A DNA stretch of 64,000 nucleotides, taken from contig JASFXZ010000015.1 in NCBI GenBank assembly GCA_032209605.1, forward strand, positions 3,410,001-3,474,000, given 5' to 3'. Position 1 is the stretch's first letter. Every line of letters begins with the position of its first letter. The notes beneath the pieces were generated by a model. That model was not told the origin of the DNA and did no database searches. It was given only the letters and a program-made list of their open reading frames with translations. This document shows positions 1 through 10,924 of this stretch, piece after piece. This DNA comes from Mactromeris polynyma (lineage: Eukaryota; Mollusca; Bivalvia; Venerida; Mactridae). A program made the translations under genes and the position numbers.

Positions 1-3000
1 AATCATTTTTTATCAAACATGTTGTGTTGTAAAAACTTAGATTTAAACATTTAAAACAGATCAAAGACAATCACAGGGTGCAGCTAAATGTCTTATTATG
101 ACGTTAAATAATCATAATAGCTAAATTTATCCCTACATATTGTCCAAATAATACAAATAATGATTTGTCTATATTGATCAGAAGAAGACAGCCAAAGCTA
201 ATCTGACGTTTTTGGCCTGGGGCGTTAGCCCAATGCCATAGTATCTCTGCTACATGTCAGATGCTGTCCATTTGACCTTATTTCCCGAAGTCCGAAGTAC
301 ACAGTTCCATGCACAGGGAGTTAGTAGTTCATCACATGCCACTTTACATCGCATAATAAAATCGTTGAACAGTTTTGAAATATATTAGAAAAGCATATTC
401 AGTCATTATTTAAGAATTTCTAATCATTTATAGCACATTGGTTTATACATGTGTATATTTTTCATTCCGATATAGTGATATTCATGCGCTGTTGTTAGCC
501 TCTACTACATGTACGATATCATTCATGAAAATAACTCGCCGAATATTCGTAAAATAGTTGCTCGCATGCAAGAGAATATCTCTGAAAGGTGCTCCAAATA
601 GGTCTTAAACAGTCACGGTTCACGCTGTCGGTCGCCATCGGAGCCAGTTTGCGCATTGATCAAAGTAGCGATAGCATTACGATTGGCGAAATCGGCGATT
701 TCCTGCTTTAAAATTTGAAAGATGATGATAAAATTCGACCGATTTATAAATTAATTACATTGACTGGCCATTCAACAGCCTCGTATATTTCGATACACAT
801 ATAGTACATGTGTATACAAGTGGCACTATTGATAGTCGGAGTCTATCGCCTGTCAATCACGTTAATATATGAAATCCGGAATTCGCTAATAAGAGGTTTT
901 AGCCAGCGTTACGAACAAAGTCATATTTTAGGTACTTGCAACTACATACAACATGTGGACGAATCCGAGGTAAAATGAGCGCTCACTGTTATGCTTGACA
1001 AATATAGGTACAGTTGAAGGAGGTATAAAGAAAAAAATGGTTATGTTTTATCTCCTTTTGTATTTGATCTATCGAGATATTGAATGTCCACGATAAATTA
1101 TAACAATAATCATCTTTTCGTCCAGAGAAAGTTTGTTTTGAAGAATCCATTTACTAACTGTACGTTAGTCAATCTTTCTTTTGCTATAAGAATACATGTA
1201 TGTTTGTTAAATAGAGACATTATAAAAAAAATTCTAACCAATCCAATGAAAAGGGCAGTCGCAATTACCAACATACTTTTAAGAGAGTACAAAAACAGAG
1301 AGAGGCAAATCGTTTCCTGCCTCACAGTCCTAACAGTTGAAGTGTATGTACAAGCAGGCTTTTCTCTGTATCAAACGACGTATGCAAATAAGCAGACATA
1401 GCATGTATCGTGATCACCCGGTAAATTATTGATACACAAATCGCTCGTCGTAATCAAAGCGGTAACCATTGTTACATGTACGTCTATGGAGTGTAGATAA
1501 TCTATAGTAGCGTTGTGTATGAGATATAAAACATTGTATAGTGAAATTCTGGGACGAATTTCAATTAGCTGAAGAATTATGTGGTAAAATACTAGCGACT
1601 ATTTTACTTTCATGCTAGTTTGTTAGCTTTTCTTGTGAAGCGGTAGAGTGTTCCCATCAACTCAGAACGACCGTGGTTCTCCCCCGTCCCATTGTGCCTT
1701 GCATTTTGAAGGTCTGTTATAAATAAACTTACCGATTCCTTACCTGTATGAACTGCTTTGATAATACGAAATATGAATTAACACAGCTACAACAAATGCA
1801 ATAGCTATCCACATTGTATTACTACATACTCTTATTGATTTTCTTTATAAATAAATACACCAGAACTTATTTGTAAACAAATTTACATAAATTGCAACAA
1901 GGCACACATTTCTATTGTTACATATTCAAAATACATATTGTAAATGGTTCATTAAATAGTTGATGTCTTATCTCTACACATTCGGATGTAAATAAAATAA
2001 AATAACCAGACAGATAACATAACTTCAATGCATTATAGTCCATGTTATATAGTCATATGTGTTGCTGGGTGATAACAACATCATAAGTTTGGTTGTAGTA
2101 ATTTATTTCTTCGTAATATTTGTCAACTATTTATGCACTGCAAATACCAAATAGAAACTGGTAAGTAAATGCATAAAACATCTTACAATCATTTACAAAA
2201 ATATTACATAGAAAAGAAAACAATACATATTAGTGAGCTGCACTAATTGATACCATATACAAAGTACAAATACTAAAATAGTGAAATCGTTATTATATTA
2301 CTGTAATTACTATACTAATCAAGTTTGGCTCAAATGCCTGAATATAACAGCGGTCTGATTGTCGTAATATCTAACTAAGAAATGACTCCTGAGTTATATT
2401 AAATTGTATCAGGAATGTTAGCTATTTTAGATATTTAACCTGTGATTTGGTGTTAATACTTATACAAACACTTTATATTGCATTGATATGGATTAAGGAT
2501 AGGATCTTGAGAAAATGAGAGAAACTTATCTGAAAACGGGAGTTTTACTTGATGAGTATAATGAATACTTGACAAAACTTGTCAATACTACATACTTCTC
2601 CCTCATATTCCAATGCCTTCAACGTCATTAAACACATAAACAAACGTAACTATAACATTTATATCTCATTTAAGTATAACATTATAAATATCAATTTGTC
2701 AGCTACATACATTATAATACATCAACTATACCATGTACAATTGCGGTGTTGTTCACTTGTAAAACAGAAATGCATAATGAAAATACATTATTCCAAATCA
2801 ATGCGTCTTAAGCGTTTTCCCCTCAACATGAACTATTGGTATAATTTTAGTAATAGGTTGTGACCTTAATACATCTTCTGTCATATTCAGCAACTAAGAT
2901 GGGCGTCTCAGTCGACCTGATCGCCGGGGTTCAGAGGTTGCTGTAGCAGCATCTTCTATAACAACATTAAGTTGGTCAACTACTGGGCACTGATGTCATC
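1..3000. other. AT-rich intergenic stretch, no supported gene
   Basis: I see no exon with convincing splice sites, codon pattern or domain signature here. The open frames at 1,084-1,401 and 2,579-2,863 are short, low in complexity and resemble no family I know. A weak tRNA-derived scrap (A-box-like bases near 1,640, B-box-like bases near 1,675) is too degraded to call. Confidence 0.5.
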
Positions 3001-3015
3001 CGAGGCCTCGGTTAT

Positions 3016-3256
3016 GTTACCACTTATTTATAAATGCAATTTTGGCTTATAGATGTAAGTGGTAACACGAATATTATGTAGTTGACCACTTATTATGTTA
3101 CTTAATAACTCAAATACGCGAATTTCACTTAAGATTCGTGTTACCACTTATTTAAAAATGCATTTTAGGCTTCTAGCTGTAAGTAGTAACACGAATCTTA
3201 TCTAGTTGATCTCTTATTATGTTACTTAATAACTCAAATTACGCGAATTTCGCTGT
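3016..3256. repeat. Tandem pair of about 125-bp units, each with an inverted repeat
   Basis: Two copies run head to tail, from about 3,016 and about 3,141. Each begins GTTACCACTTA, returns as TAAGTGGTAAC or TAAGTAGTAAC about 50 bases later, then continues with a shared tail that includes TTATTATGTTACTTAATAAC. In the second copy the arms extend to 19 bp (3,132-3,150 against 3,180-3,198, one mismatch). The DNA or RNA could fold into a hairpin with a loop of about 29 bases. This looks like a dimer of a small palindromic element; no coding capacity is seen. Confidence 0.75.
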
Positions 3257-3629
3257 CTTAGCAACGACTTTACATGAAATTAGTTATTGTGGAAATTATA
3301 ATCGTTATGCTTTGTAATCCATTTTTTTAAGACTCCTATTCAAGTGGACACATATATGCAACGAGTGTACGTCGTTTTATGACTGTGTCGCCGAGTAAAT
3401 ACCTGGTCGCATTTATCACGCCTAATTGTTTATTCAAGTGTTAAAGGACAATGCGGGAATGCAGTTTTTAATCAGGTGTGAAATGCCCCTTGGGTTTAAA
3501 TGCATGTGGTCGTTTAATTGATGTGTTTACCTGTCGGGTAGAAAAGTCGTTTAATATATACTATTTATATAGTAAAAACGCTCGGGCGGGAATTTAAGTC
3601 GTCGCCTACTTACGGTGTTCCGTTCCATC

Positions 3630-3897
3630 GTTGCATCGCCACTTCGCGCACTTGGCGATGTCACGATGCGACGATAACACGATGGCATGGTACGATGACA
3701 CGATGCGATGGTACGATAACACCATGCGATGGTACGATGTTCTATCGCATCGTGTCACCGTACCATCGCATCGCCTCATCGTGCTATCGCATCGTGCTAT
3801 CGCATCGTCTCATCGTGCCATCGTCTCATCGTGCTATCGCATCGTGTCATCGTACCATCGCATCGTGTCATCGAACCATCGCATCGTACCAGTTTTG
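3630..3897. repeat. ATCG-based minisatellite with inverted arms
   Basis: The right half is built of 8-bp (ATCGTRYY) and 13-bp (ATCGCATCGTGCT-like) units. The left half carries the same units in reverse complement (ACGATGCGATGGTACGAT). A 27-bp arm at 3,696-3,722 matches the reverse complement of 3,844-3,870 at 26 of 27 positions, so the array can fold into a long cruciform with a loop of about 120 bases. The three overlapping open frames here are a consequence of the repeat and should not be read as genes. Confidence 0.85.
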
Positions 3898-3974
3898 GAG
3901 ACTATACAATTGTTTGATTCCTCCCGTTTGCATATTGATGCATATTGTTGTGTCTAGAGTGTAACTTTTTTATT

Positions 3975-4620
3975 TGACGTGTCATGCGCAAAGCGAAGGT
4001 CCATAGCCCAAAAGTCAAAGTCACACTTGGAGATCAAACGCCATGAGGTCCTATTTATGAACTTTGGGTATAGAGCGTTGTGTATTGAGGGGATTTTGAA
4101 ATAAGTTGTCATTGAGACGATGTGTCACACACAAGACCTAGGCCCATAGATAAAATATCAACGGTGTATATAGAGTTCGACATAGTCGTCACAACGGCCG
4201 TTTGGTGTATGTGTATGCGGCTGTCTGCGTGCGAGCGTTTGTCCGATTAGATTTAGTCCTCACCATTTCTCTGTCATTTATCGGGGGATTCATATTATTT
4301 GGACCGAATGTTCATTATTATAAGACCTGTGTTTGTAGCTTAGAGGTCAAAGGTTAAATATGGGTCTAAAACGTCTTGTTCAGAACAATACACTCTTACT
4401 TAGTGGGTGATAATGATGAGATGTGTGTCGCGCTCAAGACCCTAGCCCGTAGCTCGAAGGTCTAGGTCAAACTATGAGGTCAATGGTGAAAAATGGGTCT
4501 AGCATATATTGTCCAGAATATTGCGCTAATGTTCATCATGATGAGTCGATGTCTTACGTGCAAGACACATGTCTGTAGTCCAAGGTCAATGTAGTTTAAA
4601 TTTTGTCTAGACTTTTACTA
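3975..4620. repeat. Degenerate dispersed repeats of the CAAGACC / AAGGTCA type
   Basis: Several imperfect copies of a module, with a GTGTGTCGCGCTCAAGACC-like head, a TAGCCCATAG-like middle and an AAGGTCA-containing tail, occur near 3,985, 4,115, 4,420 and 4,550. Modules of this type, rich in AAGGTCA, are a familiar component of bivalve intergenic DNA, which supports the taxonomic guess. The copies are diverged, so the array is old. Confidence 0.5.
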
Positions 4621-6737
4621 TGTCATGTATTACACTACTTGGCACAAAAGTTCACCATGTTGGTACGGTGTGGGGGCACGACTTCGCATGAACTGGTAAT
4701 AAAACTGTTCAGCACACCTTTCTTTAAAAGGAAAATGTCCAAAACAGTGCAACCTCTCCGGCACAACATTCTTGTTCATTGTAAATTTGGATCTATGTTC
4801 TCTGTGCAATATTATGTTTGTATCTCTAGTGTTTCTTAAAGTCATATGATTCATTTATGACCAGGAGAGAAGAAACTACAATCTTCGACGTATGAATCTA
4901 AAGTAAAACAGTTTGGCAAAATTCAAGATTTTCAGTCAATTTAATGATGGCTGCATATGGGGTGTGAAAAGTATAGAACAAGTTTTGAAAATATTTTCTA
5001 AAATTCTGCAAATGTCGGGTTCAACTTAAGGTATTAGACATGTAACTGAATTACGTCATTTCCGTTTTATATGTATGGCTCCGTAAGCAACATATAAATC
5101 TTGTTATAAAATTTAATATCAAAATATTATCATTTATAATTTATTTGATAAAATCCTATTCAAAATTGTCTCGACACGTTTTTATAAAAGCAAACAATTG
5201 CAATTCATTAAAAAACCTGATTTTTTTCATAAAGGGAGGTTATATAAATTTCAGTGACAACATTATTATTGCAATTAAATAGATAAGTTACAAGGAGACC
5301 AAACATTACCATGATTGTGTTGCACAGTCAATATTATTACGTTTTACAACAACAACCAGTTAAAATTATTTTGTGATAAAACAAACAAAACCACTTAAAA
5401 GGGTTTCCTCTTCTAAGAGAAATGTGCACGTCATTTTGTTCAAAATGAAATTGCGCTGTAACCGGACGGTACAAGTCTCTGGAAGTTTGATATATTATGT
5501 GTTAGACAAAGTTAATATTTTTTATGACAGACAATTTGATGCCCCATTGATACATCAATTTAGTTTAGTCTTTTGAAATGAATTTTGACTATTTCTTAGA
5601 TGCTGTATGCATAAAATTTACTTTAAAAAAAATATTTTCCTTAAATTTCTTGTAGCTGTTTCTTACATTACTTCATTCTACATATTTTAGTACATAGATG
5701 CTTTCCTAAGCAAATTTACTGGTGATTGTTGTACGGCTAACGTTTTTCAGTAAGGATGTTTACGTAGAAAAAAGGTCATAACTTTTTTAAGAACGGTAAC
5801 AATTAATGAAATTTTAAAATTGTATCCGCATTGTAGTACAGATTCAATCAAAACAAGTTTCATTTGCCTTTGGAGAAATGTACATTAAGTGTATAATACC
5901 TTAATGTTTAATGTATATAAATTCAGTAAGAATACTGCCGGTTTAAATCGATTTAGCAGCTAGTTAACCTCACACGTAATCGCTACATGGCCATTGATTT
6001 CTACATAGATATACACACAATGCCATCAACCGTTATTCACCTTTAATAATGGTAATGTGTAAAAAGAAATTACATAACAAGACAAACGTTACATAATTTT
6101 AATCAATACACGGAGAAGCAAAATTAACGTCACACTATATACTGAGGAAGCATAAATATTGTTTGAAACTGTATCAAAATATAGATTATCGCTGTCGTTA
6201 AAAGACGTTATGAAGTATACATACGTGAAATGACGTAAAAATAGAAACGTACGCTTGTAGCAAGATGCTGGAAAGGAAGGGTTAAGTTGGTACGGGGAAA
6301 CACCAACCTATAAAACATTTCGGATCGAGGTGATGCAAGGACAAATATCCATATATCTATCAATCTAAACACAATAAAAAGGAGCTAAACTACTCCCCCG
6401 TTCCTGGACATTACTTTTCCTCCAGTAATAGCGTTGTGCGATGTTAGGACTTTCAGTCACTAGATGTACAATGTGTATTGAAATGCGCATCAATTTCGAT
6501 GTTTTTCTGAAGGTAAACAATCAAATGCGTTACTTCTATAAACTATTCCATTGTCGGCCGAAAATATATATTAAAAATTATTATTTTCTGCAGGGCCTAG
6601 GAGTGCAGTGTTAAATTATTCATTCAGCTAGCTCGAACGTACTCAATGCTTGAAAGATGTGTTCTCAAGAAATGTCCGAAAGGATAGTGAGCATGCTTCC
6701 GTGGAAGATTGCCGTGTTCTTGAAGGTTAACATTTTA
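4621..6737. other. AT-rich intergenic stretch, no supported gene
   Basis: No exon is supported. A segment near 5,935-6,060 resembles 43,095-43,260 (shared ...GATTTA.CAGCTA.. and CGCTA.A.GG.CATT.ATTTC blocks), so part of it is a dispersed or duplicated repeat. The frames at 4,603-4,839 and 5,373-5,576 have no recognisable features. Confidence 0.4.
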
Positions 6738-8488
6738 CACGAAAGTTTACGATAAGATTTCAGAGTCACAAGCAGGGTTCCGTGAAGGATATAGAACAAT
6801 TGATAATGCCTTTATATTGTATTCTGTTGTTAGTAAATACTTATCAATGAAAGGCAAACATGTTTATGTAGCGTTTGTTGATTTCCAAAGGGCATTCGAC
6901 TCTATCAACATACCATTATTGTATAATATGTTAGTTACCAATGGTATCTCTGGTAAACTGCTGAGGTCCATTAAGTCTATATATGGCTCAGTAACAGCGT
7001 GTGTTAAAACGAATGAAGGTTTGACGGATTCATTTCCATGTCCTTCGGGGCTTAGACAAGGGTGTAAACTAAGCCCAATATTATTCATACTGTTTATCAA
7101 TGAACTTGAATATGTTCTACAGTCAAATGGTGTTAGAGGCATACAGTTATTTCCCGATATGACTGAACTATTGTTGTTGATGTTTGCTGATGATATTGCT
7201 CTATTATCTGATACTATTGTAGGCTTACAGAAACAGTTCAATATACTACATACATTTTGTCAAGATAAATTACTTACAGTTAATATTAATAAAACTAAGG
7301 TATTAGTATTCAAAAAAGGTGGTCGTAGAGCAGCAAAGGAAAAATGGCTGTATAATGATAAACAACTAGAGGTAGTTAATGGATTCACTTATGTTGGTGT
7401 TTATTTTTCCAGTCGATTGTCTCTTTTTAAAATGGCTGATGCCATGTCAGAGAAAGCGAAACGAGTATTTTTGCATGTACTTTCATCACTCAGTAAGTTG
7501 TCATGCATCCCATATAAGACTTTTTTTAAATTTTTGATGCTAAAGTTGGCTCCGTTTTGTTATATGGTGCTGAATTGTGGGGTCTTAAGAGACCTGGTTC
7601 TATTGAACAAGTACATACCTTTGCTTGTAAAAGATTTATGGGTGTCGGTAATATGGCGTGTAACAATGCGGTCCTTGGTGATCTTGGAAGACATCCAATG
7701 TATATTAACTCTTCAAAAAGCTGTATTAAATACTGGTTACACATTCTTAGTTTGAGAAAAGATCGTTATGTCAGATTATGTTATGATATGTTGTTACATT
7801 TTGACACTTTGGGTTATGCCAATTGGGTTACTGATGTAAAAAATAATCTGTATAGTAATGGCTTTGGATATGTTTGGGAACAGCAGGGTGTGACTAATCC
7901 TCCATTATTTTTACTACAGTATGTCAATAGGCTTAAGGATCAATATATACAGGATTGGAGAAATAACTGTTCAAATAGTAAAAATTATTATTTTATAGCA
8001 ATTTTAAAACAAATTTCGGTATCGAAAATTACTTATCTGCGATCAATATTCACAAATTTCGACGATGTTTGTCTTCGTTTCGATGTTCATCTCATAATTT
8101 AATGGTTGAAAAGGGACGCCATTTTAATATACCTAGAGATTATAGATTTTGTGTTTATTGTGAAGGGGTAGTGGAAGATGAACCACATTACTTATTAGTA
8201 TGCCCCTTGTACAGTGATATCCGTGAAATTTATATCAATGAAATTTTTTCTTATGTACCAATTTTACAAAAAAATTATGTCCTTATGGCAAAAAAGGATG
8301 AGTCAACCTTGAGGAATTTAGCCATGTTTTTTTGTATTTTGCATTCAAAAAAAGAAATGAATATGTATCATGTACGGAAAATTGATATGTTTGTACAGTT
8401 GTATTATCAATGTTTTTTGTCCCATATTGTGTATATATTGTTTGTGCATGGGCCGGAGGCCTTTAACACAATAAACATGTTGAGTTGA
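6738..8488 (+). pseudogene. Reverse transcriptase ORF2 fragment of LINE 1, two frameshifts
   Basis: Reverse transcriptase copies element RNA into DNA at a nicked chromosomal target. Visible motifs in order: SQAGFREGYRTIDNAF and AFVDFQRAFDS (fingers and first catalytic Asp), SGLRQGCKLSP, then the catalytic FADDIALL at about 7,183-7,203, NINKTKVLVFKKGGR, and a C-terminal CVYC...H...C (C-x2-C-x8-H-x4-C) near 8,150-8,205. A one-base loss in a T run at about 7,531, seen by comparison with LINE 2, shifts the frame, and a second shift lies at about 8,075. Apart from those two breaks the C-terminal two thirds of the protein is open, so this copy is relatively recent. Confidence 0.9.
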
Positions 8489-8492
8489 GTTG
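6738..8492 (+). mobile_element. LINE 1: 5'-truncated non-LTR retrotransposon
   Basis: This is the 3' part of an autonomous LINE: the reverse transcriptase palm through the C-terminal zinc-knuckle region, then a very short 3' end with AATAAA near 8,469 and a TTGAG-type simple repeat tail (about 8,478-8,490). It belongs to the same family as LINE 2 (53.6-57.4 kb): both share YVGVxF, LFDAKVGS, NNA(I/V)LGDLGR and CEGxVEDExH blocks. The endonuclease and the start of the reverse transcriptase are missing, as expected for aborted target-primed reverse transcription. Clade not assigned. Confidence 0.9.
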
Positions 8493-9031
8493 AACATTTG
8501 TGGCGATATTAAGTATTAGAAAAAAATAATGTACAACAATCGCTATAAATTATTATAAGAACATATATGACATGTTTAAAACTCAATTGGTCTTGTTATA
8601 GTCACCCTGGATGCCTAAAGGTGATCATGAACAATTTTGTGTGTTGATGCCTTTCCGATGCTAAATATACTGGCTACCTCCTGCAATGTTACCCGATAAT
8701 ATTGCATGATAAAAGCATTTGTAGCCATTGGTGGCGTCACTGCCTCAGTGGGCCACCTTCTCTCCTATCGCATCGGGGGCTTATTCCGATACCTTCGTAA
8801 TCACCCTCTGTTTTATAACTCTAGCACAACTGATATGTTCAATTTGTTGGTGAAACGACATCCATACAGCAAGTGACTTGCAACGACACGCTTATATAAA
8901 TGTTTCAAACGAATATGCGACTGTGCACTTAGTAGACTGGTATAACTGTCATGAAAATAGCGTTGTGACAATGTAAATAAACAAAATATATCGAACGTAA
9001 GTGAATAACGTTTCATCAGTTGTATTCGTGT
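8493..9031. other. Short intergenic spacer
   Basis: This lies between LINE 1 and the 3' end of the lectin-like gene. It should hold the 3' UTR and poly(A) signal of the minus-strand gene; a weak candidate ATAAAA (minus strand) lies near 8,812. Nothing else is supported. Confidence 0.35.
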
Positions 9032-9261
9032 TCATGGTGTATAAACAATCACCTCACATAGTTCCATCATGTCATCACTCTCGTGCGTAATTCTCAGAAA
9101 TTTGCCAAAGATTTGACCACCACATTGAATGGTCAGTATATACGGCGGTGCGACAATCGGAGGTCCAAAATATCTGCCACATTCTGTGCCAGTTGTATTC
9201 ACAGCATCATCATAACTCTGAGCCACCATTACTGTCCGATTGGTATTTCTACCCAATTGTA
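9032..9261 (-). CDS. Exon 3 of the lectin-like gene: C-terminal half of the F5/8C domain and stop
   Basis: The acceptor is TTTTTCAACAG and the frame continues from exon 2 through a split Val codon. Landmarks are CGRYFGPP, ILTIQCGG, FGKFLRITHE and the terminal ELCEVIVY, the standard last strand of fucolectin-type domains. The stop is TGA at 9,034-9,032. The protein ends three residues beyond the domain, so there is no membrane anchor. Confidence 0.85.
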
Positions 9262-10924
9262 CTGTTGAAAAAGAGTACATATTGTATTAACATTTTTTGT
9301 TCCACTCGTTATTTTGATGATGCTTAAACTGGATATGAAAGTGTACAGTGAACGTAATGGAATATAATTTACGAATTGCTCATTACTAATAAATATTGTA
9401 TATAAAGGGTAATAATGTATGGTTGCAATGTTTCAAATACAAATAATTGCATCATTAAATTTTACAAATAGTGATATTTTCTACAAAAAGAACTAAAGAT
9501 ACCGTCCGTATATTGATAACTTTTTATTTATATTTTGTTCCACTATTCTTACCTTGGTCCGACCTCAAGTAGATGTCAACTTTATCAACAACCCCGGACA
9601 TACCAAATCGCATTATCCAATAAGAGTAACCGGTTCGTGTGTGACTGCACGAGCAGCTGTAAAAATAAGTATCCCTATTGCCATCGAGCGCTAGATCGGC
9701 TGTTGCTCTACTATAAGTCGATGATTGAGAAGCTGTTGCGCCATTCATCAAATCCAGCTCAGTCCGACCTGAAGGAAAACAAAGCTCTATTGAAATGTTT
9801 CAATAACTTTTGAAAGGATTGGTATTAAATTAATATTTGGCACATACGTATAGTATAAAACAATACAGGTCAAGTGCGATATCGGTTATAATTCACCAAT
9901 TCTTTAGAAGTTACGACCCTTTGTCGACTAAAAAGTTGGGTTTCGATCAATGACATAATAAAGTACAGGTCAAGTTTGATTTCCGTTAGATCGGTAATAT
10001 TGTTAGGATGTATGACCTTTTTCGACTTAAAGTTGCTTTCTGCTAAGTAACGCTTGAAAGGATGTATGTAATCAATGCCAATTGCGCACATAAGCAAAGG
10101 ATAATTCAATACAGGTCCAGTAATATTTCCCATGGACGCATCTAGTTAAATTATAAAATAAGCATAAAGGTCCCTTCATTGCTCAGATAAAGATTGGTTG
10201 AATTCCACTAATTTACAGTGATGAAACATTTGGGTACAAATTAGTTCTCAATTTGCGAATAGTTTTTAAATATATAACGGTGAAATTAATCATCTGCTGC
10301 ATCATGACTTTTCGGATTAAATAGCTACACAAATTTTAAATAGAGGCCATTCATAACACACATTGTAGATGTATTGGAAATGGTGAAATTTTGACACATC
10401 AACACGATAGTGAAAATGGGCAACATATTAAATAAGCATACTTCGAAATTGTTGCAAATATAAATACACAGTTATGCCATTTGCCATTGGTTTCTTGTTT
10501 GTGCTGCCAATACGAACCCATAAAGATATTTAAAAGCTTCATTGTAGAATATTTGTATTACATATTATTGAATAATCTATGTTTGATAATCATTATACAT
10601 TTAATAAGCTCTTAATCATCATAATCCTAACTTACCTCCTTCGTCCGAAACCTTGAAATAAATTCGCCAGCCTTGACTTGAAATTCCATTTCTGTTAATT
10701 CCGTGGATGCGGCAAGCGTTTTGACTCTCATGGTAACTTATAAAGATGCATAGTTTTATTGCTGTACACATAGCGAGGCAAGCAATAATCTGGATATCGG
10801 TGTACTCAGCAATGCTTACATCGAGAGTTGTGTCCGCATTTTCTAACTTTCTAAAATGTGCGTAAGGCCCCGCTAGAATTCCAATTATAAGACTTAACAT
10901 TGAAAAGAAACACTTCAACATCAT
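9032..10924 (-). CDS. Secreted PAN/Apple + F5/8 type C (fucolectin-like) protein, three exons
   Basis: The inferred model joins 10,924-10,636, 9,768-9,553 and 9,261-9,032. All junctions are phase 1 with GT-AG borders, giving 735 nt (244 residues plus stop). The product begins MMLKCFFSMLSLIIGILAG, a good signal peptide, followed by a cysteine-containing PAN/Apple-like segment (about residues 25-90) and one F5/8 type C / fucolectin-type domain (about 97-244) ending CEVIVYTP. Such domains bind sugars or anionic lipids at the cell surface or in fluids, and in molluscs they are expanded in immune recognition; the ligand here is unknown. The start was chosen because the upstream in-frame residues (to 11,026) are not signal-like and a paired ATG precedes the hydrophobic core. 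The frame is intact throughout, so this is probably a working gene. Confidence 0.82.
9553..9768 (-). CDS. Exon 2 of the lectin-like gene: N-terminal half of the F5/8C domain
   Basis: The acceptor is a pyrimidine-rich TTTTCCTTCAG and the donor is AAG with GTAAGA. The exon is 216 nt, phase 1 at both ends. Encoded blocks are typical of the fucolectin/F5/8C fold: ATASQSSTY, the AxxALDGN calcium/sugar-loop signature (here ADLALDGNRDTYF), YWIMRFG and VDIYLRSD. Cysteines at SCSCSH fall within the usual divergent loop. Confidence 0.85.
9860..10140. repeat. Degenerate ~100-bp tandem repeat in intron 1 of the lectin-like gene
   Basis: Three starts of an ACAGGTCAAGT/ACAGGTCCAGT-like unit lie near 9,865, 9,965 and 10,105. 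Intervening blocks are similar (GATATCGGTTA / GATTTCCGTTA; TTACGACCCTTTGTCGACT / TATGACCTTTTTCGACTT). This type of AGGTCAAGTT repeat is common in bivalve introns. The minus-strand frame at 9,870-10,133 is produced by it. Confidence 0.5.
10636..10924 (-). CDS. Exon 1 of the lectin-like gene: signal peptide and PAN/Apple-like domain
   Basis: The exon encodes the signal peptide and a PAN-like segment with the pattern ACLAMCTAIKLCIFISYHES followed by NACRIHG. Four cysteines are visible (two in CLAMC, then LC and AC), which fits the core of the PAN/Apple fold. It ends in codon phase 1 at GGAG with a GTAAGT donor (minus strand, plus-strand bases 10,634-10,635). An alternative upstream ATG at 11,026 would add 34 residues of non-signal sequence. 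Confidence 0.75.

Noticed and set aside
1632..1690. Possible tRNA-derived SINE (AGCGGTAGAGTG and GTGGTTCTCCCCC)
   Set aside because: A and B boxes are both degenerate, no foldable tRNA body, and no repeat tail is visible.
3631..3964. Three overlapping Ser/His/Arg-rich plus-strand frames
   Set aside because: They are produced by the ATCG minisatellite, which lacks stops in several frames.
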